This document shows positions 24,481 to 33,459 of a DNA stretch of 35,693 nucleotides, piece after piece; the first letter of the stretch is position 1, and every line of letters starts with the position of its first letter. Source of the DNA: Flavobacteriales bacterium. Its GTDB lineage: Bacteria > Bacteroidota > Bacteroidia > Flavobacteriales_D > Crocinitomicaceae. The stretch covers positions 1 to 35,693 of the forward strand of contig CANJNE010000013.1 of assembly GCA_947475275.1 (NCBI GenBank). The letters are read 5' to 3'. The notes beneath the pieces are model-generated. The model ran no database searches. It saw nothing but the letters and a program-made list of their open reading frames with translations, and was not told the DNA's origin. Made by a program: the position numbers and the translations under genes.

Positions 24481-25830
24481 TTAATAACTGGAAATCCATT
24501 TGTTTTTGAATTGACAATTTTCAAAGGATTCGTCAATACGAATATAAGCATTAGTCAACTTTGATGCTATCCATTCGTTTATTAGTTTTTCTTTTTTATT
24601 ACTTTCTGCAGCACTTTTGATTAATGCATAGTCGTCTTTTAGATTCGCTTTATGAGGCTCAGTTCTGTTCATTAAGCGCACAATTCGCACACCTTGCTTT
24701 CTTTCAAATATGTTCAGGTATAAGTTAGGTGAAGAAATATCACCTTTTTCCATTGCATCTGTAAGCAAATAGATTTCCTGATCGATTTGATTGAGGTCTT
24801 CCATACTCCATGTTTGCTCGCCTGTATAAGGATTGGTAATAATTCCTTTATTTTGTTTTGTAGCTTCATCATTTGAAAATGTTAAAACAGCTTCTTCCCA
24901 CGTAATTTGGTTTTGTTTTAGTAATTGGTAGCATGAATCAACGCGATTGGCTGATAGTTCTAATGCTTCACTACTAAATTCCGGGATGATAAGAATATGC
25001 TGACAAACGTAGTCATCACCTTTTCGGCTATTCAGCTTTAAGATATGATAACCATAACTCGTTTCAAAAATATCAGAAATTTCACCTTCTTTAAGTGAAA
25101 AGGCAGCCGCCTCGAATTGAGGAACCATCATTCCTCTAGAAGCTTCGATTGTTCCACCAAGAGACGCACTACCTGGATCCATGGAATGAATTCTGGCTTG
25201 TGTAGCGAAATTTTTACCGCCTTTAATGTCAGATAGAATTTCTGCCAATTTATCGTATGCTAATTTTTTATCATCTTTAGTAATTTCTGGGTAGTCTACT
25301 ATTTGCTGAAAACTTAATTGTGCATTAATCAATGGTATAGAATCTTCAGGTACAGTTTTAAAGAACTCTTCAACTTCTTTAGGTGTCACCGAAATGTCAG
25401 CAGTTACTTTGCGTTCCATTTCTTCAGCAAGTAAGCGTTCTCTAATTACTTCACGGAATTCGTCTTTTATTTCATTAACCGTTTTACCGTAAAATTCCTC
25501 CATCTTTTCGCGACTACCGATTTGGTTTTCAATTACGCGCAATCTGTTTTCCATTTCCGCATCAACATTCTCATCCGAAATAACCAAACTGTCCAATTTA
25601 GCTTGATTAACTAGAAGCTGTTGGTACATCATTTTTTCCAGAATTTCACAATCTAGTGTTGCAGTCATTGCAATACCAGAAGTTAGGGCTTGCTGTTTTT
25701 GGGCTTCAATGTCTGAAAGTAGAATGATATTATCACCTACCTGAGCGACGATTTTATCGATAACTGTTCCTTGTGCTTTTGCATGTATACAACAAGAAAT
25801 TAAAAAGAAACCCAATAAATAGTTTTTCAT
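24481..25830 (-). CDS. SurA-like periplasmic peptidyl-prolyl isomerase/chaperone
   Basis: A 449-residue protein with a signal peptide (cleavage near HAKAQ, residue 20). The N-terminal SurA chaperone region reads IDKIVAQVGDNIILLSDIE and continues with long helices to ~165. A first parvulin domain is clear (SFQQIVDYPEI, ARIHSMDPGSASLGGTIEAS, YGYHILKLNSRKGD), and a second, degenerate parvulin-like region follows (CQHILIIPE, IVRLMNRTEPHKANLKDDY). By family it assists folding of outer-membrane proteins in the periplasm. It lies downstream of a second PPIase gene and directly upstream of the MoxR gene. Confidence 0.9.
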   Translation of the reverse strand: MKNYLLGFFLISCCIHAKAQGTVIDKIVAQVGDNIILLSDIEAQKQQALTSGIAMTATLDCEILEKMMYQQLLVNQAKLDSLVISDENVDAEMENRLRVIENQIGSREKMEEFYGKTVNEIKDEFREVIRERLLAEEMERKVTADISVTPKEVEEFFKTVPEDSIPLINAQLSFQQIVDYPEITKDDKKLAYDKLAEILSDIKGGKNFATQARIHSMDPGSASLGGTIEASRGMMVPQFEAAAFSLKEGEISDIFETSYGYHILKLNSRKGDDYVCQHILIIPEFSSEALELSANRVDSCYQLLKQNQITWEEAVLTFSNDEATKQNKGIITNPYTGEQTWSMEDLNQIDQEIYLLTDAMEKGDISSPNLYLNIFERKQGVRIVRLMNRTEPHKANLKDDYALIKSAAESNKKEKLINEWIASKLTNAYIRIDESFENCQFKNKWISSY

Positions 25831-25943
25831 ATTTGTATTGCCTTAGTTGAGATTGTATGACGAATAACTTCGCAAATTAGTATTATCGATTTGATTCTTG
25901 GAATTCATTTTGAAAAATTAACAAGTTTGATAATTATGCAGAA

Positions 25944-27920
25944 TTATTTCTTCTTTTTGTAACCCTTGCCAACGGCGTAAAGGTTCTTATTATTTACGAC
26001 AATATTGTGTTTCGAATACAATTCATTGATCCATTCCTTTTCAAGATAATTTTGATAATCTGAGGTAATCGCTCCCTTAGCTTCAGAAAATTCTTTTTGC
26101 TTTGGTTGAAGCTTTTCATTCACTTTTATGACATAATATTTCCCTTCAAAATCATACGGAGCATTTATCCCTTTAATTAGATTTCTTCCTGAAAGATAGT
26201 TTGTTTGTGTAATATCAAACTTATTAGTCTTTACAGAAAGAGGTAAAGAACTTTCTTTATTTATTACATCAATTACGTGTTTGGAATTGATAGTATCATT
26301 TTGTATCATATTGAATACTTGATTGGCAATTTGATTATCTACACAAATGTAAACAACAGCATCAAGCCGCTCATTCCAATTATAATTAGATTTATTTCCG
26401 TCAAAATATGTTTTTAAACCAGTAGTATCATTAATAGCTTTTTGCCAAACTTTATCGTTCATTATTTCGTAAAGCAATATACCGTCATGGTATTCTGTTA
26501 GCAATGCTTTGTATTCGGGATATTTACCTGTCAATTTGCTATCTTCTAGGTTAAGAATGATTTCCTTTTCCCAGTTTTTATATTGTTCATTAACCGTAGA
26601 AATATTATCAGCATTTTTAACATTTCTATAATTATTTTCAAGATATATGGCAAATTGTTGTTGTTTAAAAGTTTGGCCGTCTATTTTAAAAAGAATGTTG
26701 TCTGTAGTTAAATTGTTCGCATTCCAAGTGCCATTGAAATATGTAGTGTCCATATTTTGATAAAACCATAGCAAACTTTCTTTAGATAGGTTTTTATATT
26801 TATATGTTTTCTTTAGTTTACTAACGTAGGAGTCTTGGGTCTTTTTGGCTCTATCATCTCGATTCACCTTAATTTGTAGTTCCTTTTTCATTTCTTCATA
26901 TGATCGAACAGGTTTTAATTCTATTCTTTTAATAATATGAAAACCATAATCCGTTTGGATTGGGGCAGAAAAATCACCATCATTTGCTAAAGCAAAGGCT
27001 GTTTCTTCAAAAATTGGAATCATCCTTTTTGATGTACCTGTACCAAATGCATCTAGTTCACCTCCTTTTTGATTTGAACTTGGGTCATCAGAATATTCTT
27101 TGGCCAATGTCTCAAATTTCCCTCCATTTTTCAACTTTTCATAGATCTCATTTATTTTTTTTGAAGCATTCATAATTTCCTCTTCAGGGTCAGTTTTTTT
27201 AGCCGCTATCATAATGTGAGCCGCTCGCATTGTTCCTCGAGCAGGTCTTAAATCTGTAACTTTTAATATATGGTAACCAAATCTTGTCCTAAAAGGTTCG
27301 GAAATTTTTCCAATGGCTGTATTGTATGCAATATCTTCAAAGGAATATACCATTTGAAATGCATTGAAATACCCAAGGTCCCCACCATTACTGGTTACAG
27401 AAGGATCGTCTGAACCATTTTTTCCTTTCGCAACAGATTCAAAGTTTTCGCCCTTTTCAATTCTGGCTTTTAAACCCATTATTCTGTTGTATGCTGCAAG
27501 TGTATCCTCAGGAGTAGCATTTGATTCCAAGCGCACTAAAATATGAGAAGCTCGAACATCATTAAGTGTTCTGTAATATGCCTCCTCAACAAGCTCTTCA
27601 TTTTTCTCATTGTCAACCAAATAAGGTTGAGCCAATTGTTTGCGGTAACCTTCCAATTCCTTTTTCAATTTTGGGATGGTATCATAGCCCAAATCTTCTG
27701 CTTCAATAACTTTTAGTTTGAATTTCTTGAATAGTTCGATGTATTCATCCAACGAAGCTTGATCAAATTTAGGATTTGGGTTATTTTTCAAATAAATCTG
27801 TAGAAATTCTGATTTCGTTACAGTGACGTCATCTATTTGCAAAATTATTGGGTCCTTTTGGGCACTTGAAATACCGCAATTCAAAAGAAAAAGAGCAGTT
27901 AAAAGAACAAATCTATTCAT
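25944..27920 (-). CDS. Secreted PPIase with two parvulin domains
   Basis: A 658-residue protein with a signal peptide (cleavage near SSAQ). Residues ~121-225 and ~231-345 are two full parvulin domains (RASHILVRLE, DDPSVTSNGGDLGYF, FGYHILKVTDLRP; then RAAHIMIAAKK, DDPSSNQKGGELDAFG, YGFHIIKRIELKP). The C-terminal ~300 residues look like another trigger/SurA-type region and end in KKKK. It would act in the periplasm on exported proteins. The gene lies 24 bp after guaB, so it probably shares its transcript, and 113 bp before the SurA-like gene. Confidence 0.92.
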   Translation of the reverse strand: MNRFVLLTALFLLNCGISSAQKDPIILQIDDVTVTKSEFLQIYLKNNPNPKFDQASLDEYIELFKKFKLKVIEAEDLGYDTIPKLKKELEGYRKQLAQPYLVDNEKNEELVEEAYYRTLNDVRASHILVRLESNATPEDTLAAYNRIMGLKARIEKGENFESVAKGKNGSDDPSVTSNGGDLGYFNAFQMVYSFEDIAYNTAIGKISEPFRTRFGYHILKVTDLRPARGTMRAAHIMIAAKKTDPEEEIMNASKKINEIYEKLKNGGKFETLAKEYSDDPSSNQKGGELDAFGTGTSKRMIPIFEETAFALANDGDFSAPIQTDYGFHIIKRIELKPVRSYEEMKKELQIKVNRDDRAKKTQDSYVSKLKKTYKYKNLSKESLLWFYQNMDTTYFNGTWNANNLTTDNILFKIDGQTFKQQQFAIYLENNYRNVKNADNISTVNEQYKNWEKEIILNLEDSKLTGKYPEYKALLTEYHDGILLYEIMNDKVWQKAINDTTGLKTYFDGNKSNYNWNERLDAVVYICVDNQIANQVFNMIQNDTINSKHVIDVINKESSLPLSVKTNKFDITQTNYLSGRNLIKGINAPYDFEGKYYVIKVNEKLQPKQKEFSEAKGAITSDYQNYLEKEWINELYSKHNIVVNNKNLYAVGKGYKKKK

Positions 27921-27944
27921 GATATAAAATGTAAAAATTAATAT

Positions 27945-29417
27945 TTATTTAATACTGTAATTTGGTGCTTCTCTCGAAATGGTGACATCATGCGGGTGAG
28001 ATTCTCTCATTCCTGCAGAGGTAATCCTGACGAACTGAGCTCCTTTTAATTTATCAATCGTTGGTGCGCCGCAATAGCCCATTCCTGCTCTCAATCCACC
28101 GATAATTTGATACATTACCTCATTGAGGTTTCCTTTGTATGGAACCCTTCCAGAAATTCCTTCAGGAACAAGTTTCTTAATATCGTCCTCAGCATCCTGA
28201 AAATAACGGTCCTTAGAACCTTTTTGCATAGCTTCAATGGAACCCATTCCTCGGTAGGATTTAAATTTCCTACCTTCATAAATAATAGTTTCACCGGGTG
28301 ATTCTTCAACTCCCGCGAACATTGATCCAATCATGATGGTATCTGCTCCTGCTGCGATGGCTTTAACTATGTCTCCGGTATATCGAATTCCTCCGTCTGC
28401 AATAAGAGGGACACCGGTGCCAGCTAGCGCATTGGCAACCGCATTAACAGCAGAAAGTTGAGGCACACCTACTCCTGCAATAACACGTGTTGTACAAATC
28501 GAACCTGGACCTATTCCAACTTTTACTGCATCAGCACCTGCATCAACCAAGAATTTAGCCGCTTCTGCTGTTGCAATATTACCAACAATAACTTCCAGGT
28601 TGGGATATTTCGCTTTAACTATTCTAAGTTGATCAACAACTCCCTTTGTATGACCGTGAGCGGTATCGATTACAATTGCGTCAACACCAGCTTCTACAAG
28701 TGCATCAACTCTTTCCATGGTGTCATGGGTAACTCCAACTGCAGCTGCAACCCTTAATCTTCCAAACTTATCTTTACAAGAATTCGGGTGTGTCTTTACT
28801 TTAATAATATCTCGGTAAGTAATTAAACCAATTAATTTATTCGATGCATCAACAACAGGTAATTTTTCAATTTTATTCTCCTGTAAAATGTCTTCAGCTT
28901 TGTGCAGATCTGTTCCATCAGATGTAGTAACAATGTTCTTTGAAGTCATTACCTCAATTATAGGCCGCTGAAGGTTTTTTTCGAATCGCAGATCCCTATT
29001 GGTAACAATACCTTTTAATTCGTTCTGGTCGTTGATAACAGGAATACCTCCGATTCCATTTTCTCTCATTATGGCCAAAGCATCTTTTACTAGTGCATCT
29101 TCTCTTAAAGTTACTGGGTCTAGAATCATTCCGCTTTCGGAACGTTTAACTTTTCGCACTTCAAGTGCCTGTTCTGAAATGGACATATTTTTGTGAACAA
29201 CACCAATCCCCCCTTGTTGAGCAATCGCTATGGCAAGTTTTGCTTCAGTTACAGTATCCATTGCTGCCGAAACTATTGGCGCATTAACCTCAATGTTACG
29301 GGTTAGTTTACTCTTCAATTTTACGTCTCGAGGTAAAACCTCTGAGTAGGCAGGAACGAGCAATACATCATCGTATGTTAATCCTTCTTGGATGTTTTGA
29401 ATAGAAGAAAGCGACAT
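27945..29417 (-). CDS. guaB: IMP dehydrogenase
   Basis: A 490-residue IMPDH, the NAD-dependent first committed step in GMP synthesis. The N-terminal TIM-barrel part begins [19 protein letters not shown]; two CBS domains are inserted at ~95-215 ([44 protein letters not shown]); the catalytic loop is [11 protein letters not shown] with the active Cys; then [28 protein letters not shown] and the flap YRGMGS. Length is normal for the bacterial family. It leads a likely operon with two PPIases and MoxR, and has a good -7 box upstream. Confidence 0.97.
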   Translation of the reverse strand: MSLSSIQNIQEGLTYDDVLLVPAYSEVLPRDVKLKSKLTRNIEVNAPIVSAAMDTVTEAKLAIAIAQQGGIGVVHKNMSISEQALEVRKVKRSESGMILDPVTLREDALVKDALAIMRENGIGGIPVINDQNELKGIVTNRDLRFEKNLQRPIIEVMTSKNIVTTSDGTDLHKAEDILQENKIEKLPVVDASNKLIGLITYRDIIKVKTHPNSCKDKFGRLRVAAAVGVTHDTMERVDALVEAGVDAIVIDTAHGHTKGVVDQLRIVKAKYPNLEVIVGNIATAEAAKFLVDAGADAVKVGIGPGSICTTRVIAGVGVPQLSAVNAVANALAGTGVPLIADGGIRYTGDIVKAIAAGADTIMIGSMFAGVEESPGETIIYEGRKFKSYRGMGSIEAMQKGSKDRYFQDAEDDIKKLVPEGISGRVPYKGNLNEVMYQIIGGLRAGMGYCGAPTIDKLKGAQFVRITSAGMRESHPHDVTISREAPNYSIK

Positions 29418-29443
29418 GAATCTATTTCTTTAATAAATTCTTA

Positions 29444-29451
29444 CAAAAGTA
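29444..29451 (-). promoter_or_regulatory. Candidate -7 box for guaB
   Basis: The minus strand reads TACTTTTG, an exact TAnnTTTG match, 26 bp before the guaB ATG. The -33 element is not clear. Confidence 0.45.
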
Positions 29452-29501
29452 ATATTATTTGTGATAATGATTTGAAGTTCAGATTTGTTAATTATTATAA
29501 A

Positions 29502-29509
29502 TATTTTTG
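29502..29509 (+). promoter_or_regulatory. Candidate -7 box for the 29541 gene
   Basis: TATTTTTG matches TAnnTTTG, 31 bp before the ATG. A TTTG 14 bp upstream is closer than usual for a -33 element. Confidence 0.35.
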
Positions 29510-29540
29510 TTGCCTCGACAGAAAAATGTAAGATTGTCAA

Positions 29541-30188
29541 ATGAAATTGAAAGTTGTTTCGGGTTGTGTTATTCTACTTTGCCTTATTACCATAAATAGG
29601 TTTGCAGCTCAAAAAGTCAATTTATTAGATTCAAATCTTATCCAGTTATCTGGCGTTGTGGTTTCAGATATAGATGTTATTCCAATCCCTTATTCCACCA
29701 TTTACGATAAAACTATTAAGAAAGGCGTTATTTCTGATTACTACGGCTTTTTTTCACTTGTTGTACTTCCGGGTGATACACTCGTGATTTCCTCCCCAGG
29801 TTACAGTACTTCAACTTACATGGTTCCTGATACGCTCACCGAAAAAAGATATTCTGTTATTCATATGTTAAATAGAGATACAGTTCATTTACCAGAAGTT
29901 ACGGTATATCCCTGGCCATCGAGAGAAGATTTCGCAAGGGCATTCGTTGAAATGGAGCCTTATGATGATGCAATAAGAAGAGCTCAGCGAGAACTCTCAG
30001 GAGAAAGTTTGGCATTTGTTGCGGCACGACTAGATAATGATGCCTCACTTGCTTACAGTTATGCGCTCAACCAACGATACACTAAGCTTTACACCAATGG
30101 GCAAATGCCTGTGAACAATTTACTCAACCCTTATTCTTGGGCGAAACTCATTCAAGATTGGAAAGCAGGAAAATTGTCTAAACAATAA
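29541..30188 (+). CDS. Secreted protein with carboxypeptidase-regulatory-like domain
   Basis: A 215-residue protein with a signal peptide (hydrophobic residues ~7-18, cleavage near FAAQ). Residues ~35-115 are a CarboxypepD_reg-like beta sandwich (QLSGVVVSDIDVIPIPYSTIYD, YYGFFSLVVLPGDTLVISSPGY, LPEVTVYPWPSREDF), as found at the N-terminus of TonB receptors and in small stand-alone Bacteroidota proteins. The C-terminal helical part (IRRAQRELSGESLAFVAARLDND, NLLNPYSWAKLIQDWKAG) is of unknown role. It is probably periplasmic. Its stop lies 3 bp from the stop of the convergent HD gene. Confidence 0.8.
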   Translation: MKLKVVSGCVILLCLITINRFAAQKVNLLDSNLIQLSGVVVSDIDVIPIPYSTIYDKTIKKGVISDYYGFFSLVVLPGDTLVISSPGYSTSTYMVPDTLTEKRYSVIHMLNRDTVHLPEVTVYPWPSREDFARAFVEMEPYDDAIRRAQRELSGESLAFVAARLDNDASLAYSYALNQRYTKLYTNGQMPVNNLLNPYSWAKLIQDWKAGKLSKQ

Positions 30189-30193
30189 TTGTT
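30181..30193. other. Perfect AT-rich inverted repeat between convergent stops
   Basis: AACAAT-A-ATTGTT covers the stop codon of the 29541 gene and touches that of the HD gene. It is a perfect 6-bp inverted repeat but has no GC pairs beyond two and no clear T-run, so a terminator role is doubtful. Confidence 0.3.
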
Positions 30194-31433
30194 AATCAAC
30201 CGGATAGCAAATAAAAAATTTCTCCACTGGATTTGCCAATGCGGAAATATTCAGATTGTCTGAAGCTTTACTCAAATCAATAATGTCGTTGTTTTTCATT
30301 AATAAGTTGATGTTTTGCTTGTTTTGATTGTAAGCATTGTTGGTGAGCCTGTCCGTGTAAACGAAATAATTCACATCTTCATCGTTAATATCCAGTTGCT
30401 TTTTCACCATTTCCTTCTCTAATTGCACCCTTTCCTCACTAAATCGTTCTTTTGAAATTTCAATTTTAAAAAGTTTACGATTTACTAACCTTTTAGCCAA
30501 AATGGAAAGAATAGGATCTTCATGATATTGCCAAACCTTTAGAGCTCCCAGGATATCATAGTCATCTAGATTTGCGAATTTATCCAAAATATGAGGATCC
30601 GATTTAAATGCATCTAACCCCAAATCGTTTCCTAAAAAGTATTGAAGTGTTGGACTGGCAAAAACTAATTCTCCTTTTTTTACTAAAAATTTTGCTCGCC
30701 TTAAAGCATGAATCAACATAAATTCAGCCGCAACTACGGTTTTATGGAGGTAAACTTGCCAATACATTAATCTTCTTGCAACAATAAATTTTTCTACCGA
30801 ATAGATGCCTTTTTCTTCAAGAACCAAATTACCGTTCCGAACATCCAGCATTTCAATAAGTCTTTCGGAGCCAATGATTCCTTCGCTAACTCCTGTATAA
30901 AAACTATCTCTATTCAGATAATCGAGCCTGTCCATATCCAATTGACTCGATACCAACTGATAAAGAAATGGTTTTGAATAGTTGTTATTGAAAATAAGTA
31001 AAGCTCTATTTAAATCATCACCATAAGTTTTAGATAATCTCTGAATTAAAAGGCTTGATATTTCCTCATGATTCACGCCATTTACAATATCATATTCCAA
31101 TGCATGACTGAAAGGTCCATGCCCTATATCGTGAAGTAAAATGGCTATTAAAACAGCACGCTCTTCGTCTGGTGTTATTTCGTGCCCCTTTCTACGAATT
31201 GTTGCAACAGCTTGTGTCATCAGGTGCATTGCTCCAAGAGCGTGATGAAACCGCGTGTGCAAGGCCCCAGGATAAACCAAATGACTCATTCCCAATTGCA
31301 TAATTCTTCTCAGTCTTTGCATGTAGGGGTGTTCGATCAAGTCAAAAATCAATGGGTCTGGAATAGAAATAAAACCATACACTGGGTCGTTTACTATTTT
31401 CTTTTTGTTGTTTCGGTTGAAATTCGGGCGCAA
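30192..31433 (-). CDS. HD-domain phosphohydrolase (dNTPase/SAMHD1-like)
   Basis: A ~413-residue cytosolic protein. It has the family start KIVNDPVYGFISIPDPLIFDLIEHPYMQRLRR, the metal-binding HD motifs HTRFHHALG (first His) and ILLHDIGHGPFSHALE (the His-Asp pair), and SSQLDMDRLDYLNRDSFYTG (the downstream Asp). This is the YdhJ/SAMHD1-like HD superfamily; a dNTP or other nucleotide phosphohydrolase activity is likely but unproven. The start is uncertain: TTG at 31431-31433 gives MRPNFNRNN; no ATG lies close upstream in frame. It is divergent from porX, with 46 bp between them. Confidence 0.88.
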   Translation of the reverse strand: MRPNFNRNNKKKIVNDPVYGFISIPDPLIFDLIEHPYMQRLRRIMQLGMSHLVYPGALHTRFHHALGAMHLMTQAVATIRRKGHEITPDEERAVLIAILLHDIGHGPFSHALEYDIVNGVNHEEISSLLIQRLSKTYGDDLNRALLIFNNNYSKPFLYQLVSSQLDMDRLDYLNRDSFYTGVSEGIIGSERLIEMLDVRNGNLVLEEKGIYSVEKFIVARRLMYWQVYLHKTVVAAEFMLIHALRRAKFLVKKGELVFASPTLQYFLGNDLGLDAFKSDPHILDKFANLDDYDILGALKVWQYHEDPILSILAKRLVNRKLFKIEISKERFSEERVQLEKEMVKKQLDINDEDVNYFVYTDRLTNNAYNQNKQNINLLMKNNDIIDLSKASDNLNISALANPVEKFFICYPVD

Positions 31434-31479
31434 ATCGATAACTTTAATATTTCTTTCAAAAATATAATAATTAAGATAA

Positions 31480-33021
31480 ATGGTGGGTAAAATACTTTGG
31501 GCAGACGACGAGATAGAATTGTTGAAACCGCATATACTTTTTCTTGAATCTAAAGGATATCAGGTTGAAGCAGTAAATAATGGTACTTCAGCGATTGAGA
31601 AAAGTTTGGAAGAAAATTTCGACATCATCTTTCTTGACGAAAACATGCCAGGTATTTCCGGACTCGAAGCATTAACAAAAATTAAAGAGCAGCGGCCATT
31701 GATACCAATTGTTATGATAACCAAAAGTGAGGAGGAACATATCATGGAGGAAGCTATCGGAGGTCAAATAGCTGATTACCTCATAAAACCCGTAAATCCG
31801 AATCAAATCCTTTTGAGCATAAAGAAAATTCTTGAAGGAAATAAATTGGTTTCTAACAGAACGAACTCTAATTATCAGCAAGAATTTAGACAGTTAGGAA
31901 TGGCTCTTGGCAATCGAATGGATGCCAATGAATGGGGTGAGTTATATGCTAAATTGGTTTTTTGGGAACTTGAACTGGATAAAGTTGAGGATAAAGGGAT
32001 GCATGAAATCCTGCAAATGCAGAAAAAAGAAGCCAATGCACTTTTTTCAAAATTCGTTGAAAATAATTACTTGGATTGGCTTAATGATGTTGATGATGCA
32101 CCAACGATGATTCATACCTTAATGAAGGATAAAATAGCTCCTGTGTTGAATCGAAAAACCTATGTTTTGGTAATCGATAACTTACGATTTGACCAGTGGA
32201 AAGTTTTGATGCCATATTTTTCAAAGTATTTTTCTGTGGATCAAGAGGAAATAGTTTATTCTATTTTACCTACCGCTACACACTATGCAAGAAATGCTTT
32301 TTTTGCAGGTTTAATGCCAAGTGAAATTGAGCGAAGATTTCCTGATTTGTGGAAAAATGAATACGATGAAGGTGGGAAAAATATGCACGAAAAAGATTTT
32401 TTAGAAGCAAATTTGAAAAGACTCGGAAAACAGCTCAAGTGGTCTTACACCAAAGTGACCAATTTCGATGCAGGTAAAAAAATGTTGGATAGCTTCAATA
32501 CTTTGAAGGAGAATGATGTAAATTTCATTGTTTATAATTTTGTTGATATGCTATCTCATGCAAGAACAGAAATGGAAGTCATTAGAGAATTAGCAGATAA
32601 TGAATCTGCCTATCGATCAATTACAAAATCTTGGTTTGAGCATTCTCCACTTAATGAATTCATTAAAAAAATTGCTGATTCTGGTTCCCAATTAATTTTA
32701 ACTACAGACCATGGTACAGTTAAGGTCAGTAATCCTGTTAAAATAGTGGGTGAAAGAAATACCAATTCTAATTTAAGATATAAAGTTGGTAGAGGTTTAA
32801 CATACAACCCTAAAGAAGTATTTGTTGTAAATAATTTGTCTGAAGCACATCTTCCAAAGCAAAAAATGTCAGCTGAGTTTGTTTTTACTAAAGGTTATGA
32901 TTATTTCGTTTATCCAAATAATTACAATCATTTTGTAAATTACTATGGTTCAACCTTTCAGCATGGTGGCATTTCAATGGAAGAAATGTTGATACCTTTT
33001 GTGATGTTAAGCCCAAAATAA
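31480..33021 (+). CDS. porX: PorX: response regulator with PglZ domain, T9SS regulator
   Basis: A 513-residue protein. Residues 1-120 form a CheY-like receiver with acidic pocket Asp9-Asp10, phosphoacceptor Asp53 (FLDENMPG), Thr81 and Lys103. After a helical linker, the C-terminal PglZ/alkaline-phosphatase-like domain shows the metal and catalytic residues in VIDNLRFDQW, ILPTATHYARNAFF, NFVDMLSHART, LTTDHGTV and FQHGGISMEEMLIP. PorX with the kinase PorY controls T9SS genes in Porphyromonas gingivalis, and the PglZ domain has been shown to cleave oligonucleotides. No PorY gene is in the window. It is the first gene of a tight operon (15 bp to tsaE) and is divergent from the HD gene. Confidence 0.95.
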   Translation: MVGKILWADDEIELLKPHILFLESKGYQVEAVNNGTSAIEKSLEENFDIIFLDENMPGISGLEALTKIKEQRPLIPIVMITKSEEEHIMEEAIGGQIADYLIKPVNPNQILLSIKKILEGNKLVSNRTNSNYQQEFRQLGMALGNRMDANEWGELYAKLVFWELELDKVEDKGMHEILQMQKKEANALFSKFVENNYLDWLNDVDDAPTMIHTLMKDKIAPVLNRKTYVLVIDNLRFDQWKVLMPYFSKYFSVDQEEIVYSILPTATHYARNAFFAGLMPSEIERRFPDLWKNEYDEGGKNMHEKDFLEANLKRLGKQLKWSYTKVTNFDAGKKMLDSFNTLKENDVNFIVYNFVDMLSHARTEMEVIRELADNESAYRSITKSWFEHSPLNEFIKKIADSGSQLILTTDHGTVKVSNPVKIVGERNTNSNLRYKVGRGLTYNPKEVFVVNNLSEAHLPKQKMSAEFVFTKGYDYFVYPNNYNHFVNYYGSTFQHGGISMEEMLIPFVMLSPK

Positions 33022-33036
33022 TTTTGAAAAGATAGG

Positions 33037-33459
33037 ATGGAATTTCAAATAGACTCGCTGAAAGACATAAATGCTGTGGCTAGAAATTTTTTAGAAATTT
33101 TTCGTCATCAAAAGGTTTTTGCGTTTAGCGGTGAAATGGGAGCTGGTAAAACAACATTTATTTCTGCCATATTGAATTGTCTTGGTCTTGATGAATCGGA
33201 AGGTTCTCCAACTTATTCGTTGGTTAATACTTATGATATCCCATCAATAGGGAAGCTATTTCATATGGATCTCTACAGAATAAATGAGGAGTCTGAGGCT
33301 TATGATATGGGCATAGAAGAAATGCTTTATTCCAATTCACTCTGTTTTATTGAGTGGCCTGAAAAAATTAAAAATTTGCTTCCAGAAAATACAATTTGGG
33401 TGTATATTCGTAAAGAAGTCAATGAATCGCGAATAATTATAATCGAAAATGGTAACTGA
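33037..33459 (+). CDS. tsaE: tRNA threonylcarbamoyladenosine biosynthesis ATPase TsaE
   Basis: A 140-residue P-loop protein with Walker A GEMGAGKTT at residues 32-40, GSPTYSLVNTY (switch-like segment), HMDLYRI and CFIEWPEKI, all hallmarks of TsaE. It works with TsaB and TsaD to place t6A at position 37 of ANN-decoding tRNAs. It lies 15 bp after porX and overlaps ald by 11 bp, so it is read from the porX transcript. Confidence 0.95.
   Translation: MEFQIDSLKDINAVARNFLEIFRHQKVFAFSGEMGAGKTTFISAILNCLGLDESEGSPTYSLVNTYDIPSIGKLFHMDLYRINEESEAYDMGIEEMLYSNSLCFIEWPEKIKNLLPENTIWVYIRKEVNESRIIIIENGN

Noticed and set aside
24468-24551. Upstream start of the MoxR gene at 24551
   Set aside because: It would overlap the SurA-like gene by 71 bp, and the extra N-terminal residues are untypical; ATG 24465-24467 gives a normal MoxR start 13 bp after the surA stop.
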